The notes below the pieces were generated by a model. That model saw only the letters and a list, made by a program, of their open reading frames with translations. It was not told the origin of the DNA and ran no database searches. Positions 33,539-44,791 of a stretch of 64,000 bases of DNA are shown here, in pieces. Each line of letters opens with the position of its first letter. Within the stretch, counting starts at the first letter, position 1. Both the position numbers and the translations under genes were made by a program. Origin of the DNA: Lentinus brumalis. Taxonomy: Eukaryota > Basidiomycota > Agaricomycetes > Polyporales > Polyporaceae. The stretch is taken from NCBI GenBank assembly GCA_001792895.1, contig MARA01000006.1:62001-126000 (forward strand), given 5' to 3'.

Positions 33539-36288
33539 ATGGACGCACTCCGTTCTCTCGTCCAGCCCCTCGTCGGCGGCGGAGGCGGCAACTCCATGAT
33601 TGACGGCATGAAGCTCGTCGTCCTCGGTGGCACCGTCGAGACTGCCCGACGCGTCGCTAGCTCAGGATGGTACGTCCTGCGCTGTCTGCTCGCTCGTCAA
33701 CTCATCTGATCATTGCTCACCGACTCTAATTGTACATGACGACGCCCTTCTTCCAGGTCACAATTCATCAATTGTGAGCCACAGTCTCCCATCCCGACCG
33801 GTCCGCATGCTGACTCACCTGTTGTTCCTTAGCCTTCTTCCTCACCGCCCACTTCTCTGAGGAGGACTACCCGTATGATTGGCTCATGCTCTGGCTCTCC
33901 CGTCGCCCCGAGTGGCAACGTTCCCGCGAGTTTGAGACCACAACCCGCTCCTCCACTCCCGGTTTCGGCTCCCGCATAGCTGACAACTCGTTTGGTGATG
34001 AGGAGGAAGAGACTGACGACACACCTGGCCGCGTAAAGACCCGCGTCGTCTTCCAGCCCACATCCAACACCACCCACACCATCTACTATCGCGGTCACTG
34101 GTTGCGTGTGAAGCGTTGGCGTAAGAACGACACCGGCGGCGAAGTCATCTCAGTGTCCGTTGTGGCGCGCAACAACTCCATCCTCAAGCAACTCGTCCTT
34201 CAGGCCAAGAAGGAGTACGAGGCTGAGGCGGTACACCGCATACAGATCTATTTCGCCGACTCTCACGGCTGCTGGAGATGGACGGATTCCCGCCATAAGC
34301 GTCCCATGTCGTCCATCGTCCTCAACCCAGGTGTGAAGGAGATGCTTCTGTCCGACACGAAGGACTTCCTGAAATCTGAGAAGGTACGTGCACTACTCGT
34401 GTAGGAATGTCAGCGACTGCTTCACGCACCTCGGCTAGCCTATACACATCCGATCGCCTCCCCCATGCTGACTTGTTACGTTTCTTGCAGTGGTATGCGG
34501 ACCGCGGCATCCCCTTCCGGAGAGGATATTTGCTGTATGGTGTGCCCGGTTCTGGGAAGAGTTCGCTCATCCACGCCATCGCCGGCGAGTTGATGCTTGA
34601 CATTTACGTCGTATCCCTATCGTCATCATGGATAAACGACAGCACGCTCACCACGCTGATGGGGCGCGTGCCAGCGCGCTGCATCGTCCTCCTCGAGGAT
34701 CTCGATGCAGCCTTCACGCGCAGCACGTCGCGAGACGGCAACGCAACAGGTAATCCCGAAGGCAAGTCTGATGAGAAGACGGCCGAGCAGACTACCAGCA
34801 CGTCCTCGACTGCGCGCAACAGGGTGCGCAAGAACGATCAGCTGTCAGATATCAACACTCTTAGCTTGAGTGGACTGCTGAACGCACTAGATGGTGTTGC
34901 AGCGTCTGAGGGCCGCTTGTTGTTCGCGTATGTGATTTGCTTCACCTCCGCCGCACCGCCATGCTGACTTGGTCTCCAGAACGACGAACCATCTTGAACG
35001 CCTCGATCCTGCGTTGTCCCGCCCCGGACGCATGGACGTGTGGATTGAGTTTAAGAATGCGTCCAAGTGGCAAGCTGAGCTGCTTTTCCGTAATTTCTTC
35101 CCCTCGACAGACGAGGACAACGCGCCGATCGAGGGTGACCTTGATAGTATCGAGCTCCCCATGACGCCGCCATCCCCGTCGGCGGCCTCGTCCTCCGGGT
35201 CCACGCTCTTCTCCACAATCTCGTCCACGTACTCCTCCGTGCCCACAAGTCCATCAGGATCGTCGACGCCGCTATCACCGCTTTCTTCGATGCCAGATGG
35301 CCTCCCGGCGCGTTCTCGCACGAGCTCGACTGCTGGCCTGAGTACCGGGGCGACGAAGGGCAAGGAGCGGACGCGGACGGTGAGCGACGCGGGACTGCTG
35401 AATCAGGCGTACCTACCGCCACCGGTGGAGGCGGAAATCATGGACGCGAAGCACTCTGCAAAGCCGCTGGATGGGGCGACATTGGCGGCACTAGCGAAGA
35501 AATTCGCGGACTCGATTCCGGACGAGGAATTCAGCGTCGCGGCGCTGCAAGGCTGTGAGTGTTCCGGTTGATTCGTGTGCTGATCACCTGTCGTCCCCCG
35601 ATCCCGTGTGCCGCCCACTCTCGCCCACATTACGTCGCCGACCTTTTCCTCCCCGGGGATGGTGCGTGTGGTGGCTTGCATGACGAGTGTGCTGACCGTG
35701 CTTTTTCGGGTGGCGATGTTGATATACAGATTTGCTGAAGAACAAGTCGCGACCCGAGAACGCAGCAAACGACGCGAGTGCATGGGTTGTGAGCGAGCGG
35801 GTGATGAGGGAGAAGTTGAAGAAGGAGCGGGAGGCGCGCGAGCTGAAGGAGAAGGAGGAGGTCAGTTATCCGATTACTTATCCGATCACCGTTGCCCCGG
35901 CGCTTCCCGCGGGCCGTCTTGTTCCATCTCTCGCTCAAAGTCGCTGACATTGTTTTCTCGGTTGCAGCGTGAACAACGGCGGAAGGAGCTGCTGCAGAAG
36001 GAGAAGGAAGCCGCGGAGCTCAAGAAGCTGGAGGAGAACGAAGCCGCGCGCAACGCCGCCCAGCAAGCCGCGGTTCTGCTCAGCCAGGGGGTCGCGATGA
36101 CCCTCCCGCCGCTTCCAGTGCCCGAGCAGCTCGTGCAGCAGGTAGCTGTGCCCGAAGCAGACAAGGAGAACTCGACCGCTGACGCGTCTGCTGAAGACGA
36201 CGGGTCGACGGACTCAGAGGACGACCAGGAGCAGCGCTCTGGCGCGGTGTCCAGCAGGACTATCTGGGTCAATGTTGGGGACGCGTGA
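33539..36288 (+). CDS. BCS1-like AAA ATPase with coiled-coil tail
   Basis: The start at 33539 (MDALRSLVQPLVGG) leads to a short N-terminal region spliced through two tiny exons to FFLTAHFSEEDYPYDWLMLWLSRRPEW, then the BCS1-N type domain (HTIYYRGHWLRVKRWR, IQIYFADSHGCWRW). The AAA module shows Walker A GVPGSGKSS, Walker B CIVLLEDLDAAF, NALDGVAASEGRLLFATTNH (sensor 1) and LDPALSRPGRMD (second arginine region). A Ser/Thr-rich insert of about 40 residues sits after Walker B, and another lies past the AAA core. The C-terminus is a Glu/Lys/Arg coiled coil (EREARELKEKEE, EKEAAELKKLEEN) ending WVNVGDA. Canonical Bcs1 exports the folded Rieske protein across the inner mitochondrial membrane. The inserts and tail suggest one of the expanded fungal paralogues, so function is uncertain. 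Confidence 0.9.
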
Positions 36289-36922
36289 CTCCCTGGCACG
36301 TCCGGCGTCGTGGTGACCGGCGAGCAGGCGCCACCCGATGATGTTTGCGACGAGATGTGCGTCGCGGGGAGGTCGGGGGACAAAGACGATCCGTCCGTGG
36401 CAGGCGGGACAGGCGCTGTCGGTGCGATGGACGGTGTCACTGTCAGTTCTGCTGGTGCAGCAGCCCGGCGGCACGCGCGTGGGTTTGCAGTGCTGCGAGT
36501 GTTTCCGCTGTTTGAGTTCTATCTGCTTCATGTGTATGTTTTGTTGCAGCTCGCTCTGTATGGACGCTAGGCGGGCGGGTTGTTTTCGCTGTTTTTGTCG
36601 CGAGTAGAGCGCATGTTGTCTTGAGCCTTTCGCATACTTACATCGTATCTTTGCATTGCTGTAATATATCATCGCTGTTGGACGGACGAGTGGTTGAGCC
36701 AGAGGGGGTGAGCCGCGCCGGGACCCCGGGGACGGCCGCGGCAGGGAACGAATTAATCATGCGGTGGCCTGGAGACGCCGGCGCCTGTGAGAGTGGATGG
36801 GCCGCTGGCTGGGATTGTGCTCCTCCTCTTCCTCTTCCTTCACCACCGCCGCTCAGGCTCTTAGCCGCCCCAACACCCCGCCGCTCTTTTCACCCCTCGC
36901 CGTCCCTCCTCTCCTCCTCACC
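36289..36922. other. Promoter region of the G-alpha gene
   Basis: Non-coding. The last 100 bases before the ATG are rich in CT, as in highly expressed basidiomycete genes. No TATA box is seen. Confidence 0.4.
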
Positions 36923-38530
36923 ATGGGTTGTGTCCAGTCCACCGGCATCGACGACGAGGCAAAGGCCCGTGAGTGTTCTGACACATCACGCCCTCCTTTC
37001 CCTTCCCCTATCCTCCTGCCCTGTCGTTGACACCCCCTCTCCATAGGCAACGATGAGATCGAGAACCAGCTCAAGCGGGACCGCATGATGGCGAAGAACG
37101 AGATCAAGATGTTGCTTCTCGGTGCTGGAGAGTCGGGCAAGGTCAGTCTTCATCCCCGGTCCAGAAGCGCGCCCGCTCACAGCACACCCACAGTCGACTG
37201 TCCTCAAGCAGATGAAGCTCATCCACCATGGCGGCTACAACGAGCAGGAGCGGGACTCGTACAAGGAGATCATCTATTCCAACACCATTCAGTCTATGCG
37301 GTACGTCGCCTCCCTCTGCCCGTCGTTTTCTCCCCTGACATTATGACGCCCCCCAGTGCTATCCTGGACGCGATGCCGCACCTCGACATCCACCTCTCCC
37401 CCAAAACGACGCGAGGCGCAACATCATCCTCTCTCTGCCTGGCCAGATCGAGGGCGACGTCATGCCCCGCGACGTTGCAGACGCTATCCGCGGTCTCTGG
37501 AAGGACCCCGGCGTGAAGGAGGCCGTTTCTCGCTCCCGCGAGTTCCAGCTCAACGACTCCGCCGTCTACTACTTCAACTCCATCGATCGCATGGCCGCAC
37601 CCAACTACCTGCCCACCGATCAGGACATCCTCCGCTCCCGTGTCAAGACAACCGGTATCACCGAGACCACCTTCAAGGTTGGCGAGCTCACCTACAAGCT
37701 CTTTGATGTCGGTGGTCAGCGGTCAGAACGTAAGAAGTGGATTCACTGCTTCGAGAACGTCACGGCCCTCGTCTTCCTCGTCTCCTTGAGCGAGTATGAC
37801 CAGATGCTCTATGAGGATGAGAGCGTGGTACGTCTTCCCTCTGTCACTTGTCAATCACTCCGTCTTCACACTTCCATCATCCGTCATAGAACCGTATGCA
37901 AGAGGCCCTCACCCTATTCGACTCGATATGCAACTCAAGATGGTTTGTCAAGACGTCAATCGTATGTGTCTGCCCACGTCACTGCAAGGGCTCTCCGGCC
38001 TCATCTCCGGCGCCCGGCGTATCACTGCATGACTAACCTTCCGCCTATCCTACAGATCCTGTTCCTCAACAAGATCGACCTGTTCGCAGAGAAGCTGCCA
38101 CGGTCACCACTCGGCGACTACTTCCCCGACTACGCCGGCGGCGATGACTACGACGCAGCATGCAACTACCTGCTCCACCGGTTCGTGTCGCTCAACCAGA
38201 GTGCTGCGACCAAGCAGATCTACGCGCACTACACCTGCGCAACAGATACCCAGCAAATCAAGTGTACGTACTGTCAAACCGTCTCCCAGTCAAGTGACTA
38301 GGCGCTGATCTTCTGTTCTGATATTTTGATCTGCTCTCATGCCACTCGCACGTCCTGTCGCCTTTGCACGTCGCCACCTTTGACATCGCCTGTGCATACT
38401 ACCGCCCTGCGCCGCTGCGCCGTCGACCCGCTGCCCCTCGGATCTATCTCGGCGCGCTTCAACAGTCGTCTTGAGCGCTATCCAAGATATCCTCTTGCAG
38501 CTGCACCTCCGGGAATGCGGTCTTTTGTAA
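36923..38530 (+). CDS. Heterotrimeric G-protein alpha subunit (Gi-like, group I)
   Basis: Membrane-bound signalling GTPase. The N-terminus MGCVQST carries the Gly2 myristoylation and Cys3 palmitoylation pattern. G boxes: GAGESGK-STVLKQMK (P-loop, split by an intron), a switch I region with RSRVKTTGITE (Arg-Thr), DVGGQRSERKKW (switch II), ILFLNKIDLF (NKxD) and CATDTQQIK (guanine base). The C-terminus is LRECGLL with Cys at -4, the pertussis-toxin-type position of Gi subunits. About eight exons; the final intron (from about 38264 to 38464) is near 200 nt, longer than its neighbours. One frame problem: in the exon AILDAMPHLDIHLSP..NDARRNIILSLPGQ, the five-C run at 37398-37402 needs one more base to keep frame, probably a homopolymer error. 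It likely couples pheromone or nutrient receptors to cAMP/MAPK signalling. Confidence 0.93.
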
Positions 38531-39856
38531 TCCAGTCGACGTTGGATGTCGGGTCGCGGGGATGATACATTGGCACATATGCTGCATCTCCCCGTCCTGA
38601 CTGCCGTCTCTTCTTCTCTCTCATCTCTCTCGCATCTGCATTACCTCTTGTCATGTGTTCCATCAGCCTGTCCCGAGTCCCGACCTCATCATGATCTCCT
38701 CGCCTCGCCCATGCGCGATTCGGTGGTGACGCGCAACGCCGGGCACCGCATCCACTACCGCATACTGTACATAGTTGGAAATGTTTCGCGCCCAACCCGC
38801 CAGCATGGTATCCCCTCGTCGCTCCTTCCATGCCCCACATGCCGCTGCGAACTCGGGCACCCCTTCGCCCGCTCGCCGCCGCATTACTTCGCGATTCATG
38901 ACGCCCTAATCTCTCCACATGCACTTCTTCTGTTCCCTGTTCACCCTTCTGACTTTATCTGTGGTTGTGCTCATGTCTGGATGTGTCGGGATCGCTTTGT
39001 TTTCTGTAATGACCTACGTAGTCCTTAGTCTTACACCTTATTCCTGTTTATCCTCTCTTACGATTGAGCCTTTTGCCGTTGTGTCTCTTTAGTCAGGTTG
39101 CTCCTCTCTCTCTTCCTCTCTCTCCTTCCGGCATAAACGGCGCCCCCTTGACCACCTACTATACAGCCATAGTACGTACGTCCTGTCTCTCCAATGCACA
39201 TGGAGCCTCAGGCTGGGTTGTCCGCTCAATCTCAACCCCGCTTGAAACAATCACCAGCACTGGCTCATATCTGACACAGTTGCTTCGGTCAGCGGTGAGT
39301 GCCATTATAAATTGTATTGGTCGGCTTGCGCAGAACTCTGAACCAGTGAACCCTGAACATTGCGTGACGTTCCGCGAGCCGCCATGCGTAATGCTAAACT
39401 CGAGCAGGTGTTGACTTCCCATCTGGCGGTGCATCGTTCCAGGCCCTCCTGCGAGCTGCCGGTGTCTGTCGCAACGCAACATTGGACCTACCTGGATCGC
39501 ACCGCGCACGATGCCACGCGTGCTTGACCGCGCGGCCTCCGTCGCAACTAGCGGCAGAAGCAGAAGCCCCGCTTCTGGGCCGAAGCAAGCCATCTCCGCC
39601 GTCGAACGTTGAAGTTGAACGTAAGTGGTTCGTCTTCCCTTCCATTGCAGGCCTGCTGATGCTGCGCCGTCGACCACTCAATGACTGATATCGATGATTA
39701 CCGGCTTCGACCTCCAGACCACGTCAGACGAGACGCTGCAGCTCCGTCTCCCATGGCAAACTCAGCCGCCGTGGTATGCACGTCTTGGATCCATCTCATC
39801 TCCGGTCGGTGCTTCTGCACACCTCCAAATCGCGAAGCCACAAGGGAGTGCAGTAC
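38531..39856. other. 3' flank of G-alpha and non-coding spacer
   Basis: No gene supported. Stretches around 38990-39130 are T/C-rich. The right part leads to the insertion site of a TIR element. Confidence 0.4.
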
Positions 39857-39865
39857 CTAACATGG

Positions 39866-40623
39866 GGATAATTCTGTTTGTGAACCCCGGTTCACGGCAT
39901 GAACCCGGGGTTCACTTACCATCACGGCCGGAAGTTGAATGTGGGGGGTTCAACGACCGGCCGAATTACCGGAGCTCAAGCGCTGGTAAAGCTGCAGGCT
40001 GCAGCCCTGGGCCGGCTCGGTTTCCAGTGTGCTTACTCAGGCTGTACAAAATATTTCTGAGCATCTACCAGTCGTCGGAGAATGGACATAGAGTATTTAT
40101 CTCCTCTGACCGAGAGAGTCGTTGTGAGTTCGCACTCGGTGAGGGTCAGCCCGAGAATGACATCATCCTTGTGCGCGCAGCGAGTACTTCCAGGACTGTT
40201 CTGAAGTAAGGTGTAGCTATAGCTGATAGACTGTGAGGCTCATACGTGAGTAGTCGCCATTGGCACATTGACCGTCGGTCGAACTCCGCCGGCCAAATAG
40301 GGCGTGCCGCAACTTTGCAGTGAGCAGCGGCACTGGCGGTCAAGTCATGCCGCCTGCCATCGCGACTCCGGAGGGACTTAGGAGCAAGCTGACCTTCCGA
40401 ACTGATCAGGGTTGTGGAAACCGAAAGACGTAGCCGCAATATGTACTTACTGTATGTATGTTACGGTTGAACTGGCCTCCACTGCAGCCTCTAGCTAGGC
40501 GCCTCACCTCCGGCCGACTACCCCTTTTGGCGAGGACGCTCGGTCACCTCCCGGGCGTGAACCGGGTTCACGCATAAATCTTGGCTAAATCTCGTGAGCC
40601 GGGGTTCACGAATAGAATTATCC
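39866..40623. mobile_element. 758-bp TIR element with 9-bp target duplication and subterminal hairpins
   Basis: The left end (from 39866, GGATAATTCTGTTTGTGAAC) and right end (to 40623) are inverted repeats of about 31 bp with three mismatches. The flanks are direct repeats CTAACATGG at 39857-39865 and 40624-40632; adjoining shared bases make 10 or 11 bp also possible. Four GTGAACC/GGTTCAC-type palindromes lie just inside the ends (39880-39895, 39900-39914, 40557-40571, about 40594-40609), likely transposase sites or hairpins. No transposase is encoded. A 9-11-bp duplication fits Mutator-like elements better than Tc1 or hAT; this is inference. Confidence 0.88.
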
Positions 40624-40959
40624 CTAACATGGGGTTTCCTTCTGTACGCTTACGGGAAAGCCTTGTTTCCGTAAGCTTGTCTCCCCTAGGCTTGCCCTAG
40701 GCAGACGATTGACGGGCCTATTGACGTGCAGAGAAGCCATGTTGTTACTATCAACGACGAGACTTGTCAGAGCCGATGCCATCGCTTCCTTCGCCTATGT
40801 CGAAAGTATGGATAGCCCGGGCTGCTCGTCATAATTCAATCGTTCGCCACTATGAATTTCGACCACCTCACTCTGCAAGGGGTGTCCCGGTCAGTCCACC
40901 GTGTGGTAGAGCCATAAAATACAACCAAAAACATTGAAGCTTATGAAGCTTGGTATTCC

Positions 40960-41051
40960 GACACCAGCAGGATTTGAACCTGCGCTCCCAGAGGGAAACA
41001 GATAATCGAGAAGATTCGAATCTGTCGCCTTAACCACTCGGCCATAGTGTC
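40960..41051 (-). tRNA. tRNA-Ser(CGA) with intron
   Basis: The minus strand reads a full cloverleaf: acceptor stem GACACTA pairing with TGGTGTC, D-arm with GCCGAGTGGTTAAGGC, anticodon stem ACAGA/TCTGT, a long class II variable arm (CCC-TCT-GGG) and T-arm GCAGG-TTCAAAT-CCTGC. The anticodon loop is TTCGAA..A interrupted by an 11-nt intron directly 3' of position 37, giving anticodon CGA (reads UCG). The intact B box and long variable arm support a functional serine tRNA. Fungal tRNA-Ser(CGA) genes commonly carry introns. Confidence 0.93.
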
Positions 41052-41170
41052 CTACGTTCGGTTTTGGCACATTGCCGGCATGATGAGGTCGGGCAGTCCA
41101 CCTTGGTTAACGTTAACCAACTGGCAACCATCCTTCTAGGATGTGTAGATAGATGACAATATATCGCTCC

Positions 41171-44100
41171 TTAGGAACCTTTCACGGCCGCAATGAACGC
41201 CTGTACCCTTGCAGGATCCTTCGCAGATCCGTCTTTCAACTCGACACCACCGCTCACATCCACCGCCCACGGGTGAACAGTCTGCAGCACCTCCTGCACA
41301 CTATCCGGAGTCAACCCGCCCGCAAGGATAATCGGGAGCTTCTCCCCGCTTCCAACCTCTCCCTTGTCCACCACCGCCTTCGCAATCTCGAGGTCAACGC
41401 GCGTGCCGGTCCCACCGCTAAGCCCGTTCGCGCTGCCCTTTGCGACGGCGTCGAGGAGGACGAACTGGTGTGCACCCGGACGAGTGATGCCCGTGAGCCC
41501 GTGCCCCTCATCGTCGACATGGAAGACGCGGATCGTCGGGACAGGAATGTGCCGCGCCCACTCGATAGGCTCGTTCCCGTGCAACTGCACAAGGTCGAGC
41601 TCCACGTCCTCGACTGCCTTGATAATGTACTCGAGAGGCTGATTCTGGAAGACCCCGACGACGAGGGGGCGTTTTGAGGAATTCTTGGTCAGCGTCTCTG
41701 TGAGCCGGCGTGCGTGGAGGTTGAACCACGGCTCGTTCTTGAGCTCTGCCCCCGCCGAGACCTCGACAGCAGCAGGCCGATGAGTCTGCTGAGCCCGACG
41801 TGAGCGGATAGCAGCCGAGATCTCCCGTGCCCGCTCGAGCGAGACATGTCGCTTGCTTGACGGGACGAACATGAGCCCGATCATGTCCGCGCCAGCTTCC
41901 ATCGCATTGACGGCCTCCTCGACCGTGCGGATACCGCAGATCTTGACAAGAGGCGGGACGGACTCGACTGCCTTGCCCTTCGCATCCTCAGCTTCAGGCC
42001 AATCGAGCAGTTGGCGAATGAACGCCTTGGTGTCCTTTGCACGCATGAGAGCCTCCCCGACAAGGATCGCGTTGATGCCCTGTTCAGTGTACGTCCGCAC
42101 GTCCTCGGCGCCCTGGATGCCGCTGAGCGCACAGAGCACAACGTCGCGCTCACGGACCATGTCCACGAGGCGGGTCGTCGTCTGCATATCCACCTGGAAG
42201 TCGTGCAGGTTTCTGTTGTTCACCCCGATGACCTTCGCGCCCAGGGCGAGGGCTGCCTCCATCTCACGAGCGTTGTTCACCTCCACGAGCGGCTCCATGC
42301 CTAGCGAGCGAGAGTACTCGTAGAGGGCGTGCAGCCGTGGGACGGGGAGCATGGCCACGATGAGCAAGACGCTGTCCGCACCATGCAGACGCGCCTCCGC
42401 GATCTGGTACTCGTCAAAGATGAAGTCCTTGCGGAGCACTGCCGGGCGGTGGGGCAAAGAGTCGATCGCCTGGCGAGCGAGGCGCATATCGAGGAGCGTG
42501 CCCTTGAACCAAGTCGGCTCCGTCAGCACCGAGATGACAGACGCGCCCGCGAGCGCGTACGACAACGCCTGCTGTGCGGCGTTTGCCTTCATCGCGATGG
42601 GGCCCTTGGACGGACTCGCGCGTTTGATCTCTGCCATGAGAGCGGGCTTCTTCGGGCCCTGCTTAAGGCGGGAGGCGAACGACACCGCCGGAGGGGCAAC
42701 GTTAAGGTTCAGCAGCGTCTCGAGGTCCTCGGGCGTCGTGCCCGGGGTCTGCTTCGCGAGCTCGACGTCCTTGATGCGCTGGATGTAGATCTTCTCGAGA
42801 ATGGTGGGAATTTTGGTGTTCGATGCACCCGGGGTTGCGTTCCCGTTGGGCACCTGGTCGGCAATGCCCTCGAGTCCAAACGCCGGGAGAGCCTCTTCGG
42901 AGACGCGGTACGACGGGTTGAGGTCCCAGCTACCGCCGCGGAGAGCTAGGAAGTTCTTGAGGAGAGTGTCGCCGCCCTCGGATAGAATACTCTCCGGATG
43001 GTACTGGACTGCTTCGAGAGTGTACTTGCGGTGGCGGACTCCCATGATAACGCCGCTGTCCTGCGTGATAGCGGTGATGGCAAGGTCGGGAGGAAGGGTG
43101 CTCGTGCTCGCACTGAGCGAGTGGTACCGGGTAGACTTGATGCCTTGGGGAATATCCTTGAAGCATCCCCGGCCGTCGTGACGGATGGGGCTGACCTTCC
43201 CGTGCTTGATCTCACCGGCATAACTGCGAAGGAAGAGATGAGCATTTGTGAAATCGAGCAAGACAAGGCACGCGAGCTAGGGTTGAGATCGACACAATGA
43301 GTACACGGTGAGATCGAGATCGCTCTATGGAAGACACCATTCTGCTGCACGCCGCGGCTGCATTCGAGACCTGGAACGCGGAAAGCCTCTTTGGGAGTCC
43401 CGCGGAGACGATGTAAGACTACGCGCTTCGCCGAAGACGGCATAGTTCTATGACGGCCAAACCTCCAAGATATGGCCTCGAAATCACCTTAAGGGCGAAA
43501 AACACCCGGGTGTGAGAAGTGCCAGAGCCCGGCCGTCTTCATAAGAACGCACGAGCTAGGCATCACATCTTTCTCGACACGATGCGTGCCCAAAGTGCAT
43601 CAAATCATCAGAACTGCAGGCAGAGGAGTCGCAAGGAACGCATGCTTCCCAGCAGACTACTCTGCTCTCTACCGAGCCCGTGAGTAGTAACTCCGAGAGC
43701 CAGTCTGCCACCAACGATGGCGGTGACAGTCGTACTGTCCCGTGGAGCATCGATACGAGCACGTCCCGTCTCGTGCAGCGATAGATCATCTCCGCGTCAG
43801 CGTAGTCGCAGTCCAGAAGAGGGATGTGCAGCGGGTCAGTCTTTCTCCTCCATTCCCTTCGGGACCGTGGTGGCGAGAGACATTCCCGCACCGCCGATCA
43901 CCCAATGCCCGTCTCCCACACCGAGAACCAGGACCAGAAGACCCACAAAAGCTAATTACGATGCACACTCACCCAATTTGTCCCCCAAACACGTCCACCA
44001 GGCACTGCAAGCCCATGCACACGCCCATGATGGGCACTTTGCCCGTAAAGTATTTGATCGCCTCGCGAGAGATGCCCGAGTCCGTCGTCGGGTGGCCAGG

Positions 44101-44295
44101 GCCAGGCGAGATGATGAGCGAGTTGAGCTTGAGGAGCGGGAACGCCGCGGGCGAGATGGCGTCGTTGCGGATCACCGTCACCTCCGCGCCGAGCAGGCAT
44201 AGCGACTGGTAGATGTTCCACGTGAAGGAGTCGAAGTTGTCAATGAGCAGCACGTCGAGCGGACGCGTGAGCTCGAGCGGGAGGACGAGGGCCAT
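41171..44295 (-). CDS. trp1: Trifunctional tryptophan biosynthesis protein (GATase-IGPS-PRAI)
   Basis: Cytosolic enzyme of tryptophan synthesis. Two exons, 43973-44295 and 41171-43223, give 791 residues. Domains: glutamine amidotransferase subunit of anthranilate synthase ([29 protein letters not shown], catalytic Cys in [19 protein letters not shown], then [11 protein letters not shown] and [13 protein letters not shown]); indole-3-glycerol-phosphate synthase ([44 protein letters not shown]); phosphoribosylanthranilate isomerase ([49 protein letters not shown]). This fusion order is the standard one in filamentous fungi. The oddity is a single intron of 749 nt between GQIG and YAGE, more than ten times the usual length here. 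Confidence 0.97.
43224..43972 (-). other. 749-nt intron of trp1
   Basis: Donor GTGAGTGT follows FGGQIG and acceptor CTTCGCAG precedes YAGEIK. Protein continuity across the join is exact in this very conserved motif, so no exon is missing. A 111-codon minus-strand frame at 43556-43891 lies inside without recognisable domains. No terminal inverted repeats or target duplication were seen. Confidence 0.85.
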
Positions 44296-44791
44296 CGCTG
44301 CTGGGGTGGTCTGAGGAGAAAGTGGGGACAGATGAAGTCGCTGTTTGCTGGCAGTTACAAATAGGCCGCCACCAGCTGAAGAGAGGCGAGAAGGAGGTAG
44401 AGATCGGGGCTATGGGGAGACGATCTGGGCGAAGACAGATATGTGTATGCCGACTCTGGAGGCGTTCAAACTGGCGAGACACCGAGTAGTCGGATAACGA
44501 CCAGCGCGCGTGTGGCAGCGAGAAGACGAGAGATGGTCAGATGTCCGAGACGGAGGTGAGGTCGAGGAGCAAGCTCGGAGTCCCTCATGTCATCTCGACT
44601 CCGAGTCACTGTCAGTAAGCACTTTTATGACCCTAACCCTAGCTCTCCCTCGCTCTGCTCCTCATCGCGATGGATAGAAGCTGTATACCAAACATATATC
44701 ACAACGAAGCTGGTATTTACGTAGAATACAAACCGACGCGCCCGCCGCACCAAGTCGGAGCGCCAGGCGCGTCGCAGCCACCCCGTCATCC
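44296..44791. other. trp1 promoter / 3' flank of membrane-protein gene
   Basis: Non-coding. It contains the telomere-like 11-mer CCCTAACCCTA at 44631-44641, close to the 3' end of the membrane-protein gene. No TATA box is obvious. Confidence 0.4.

Noticed and set aside
40640..40700. Short inverted repeats CTTACGG/CCGTAAG and CCTAGG pair
   Set aside because: Stems of 6-7 bp are expected by chance and no gene or element end is associated.
43556..43891. Possible nested gene within the trp1 intron
   Set aside because: The 111-codon frame has no domain likeness and no coding bias visible by eye; kept only as part of the long-intron finding.
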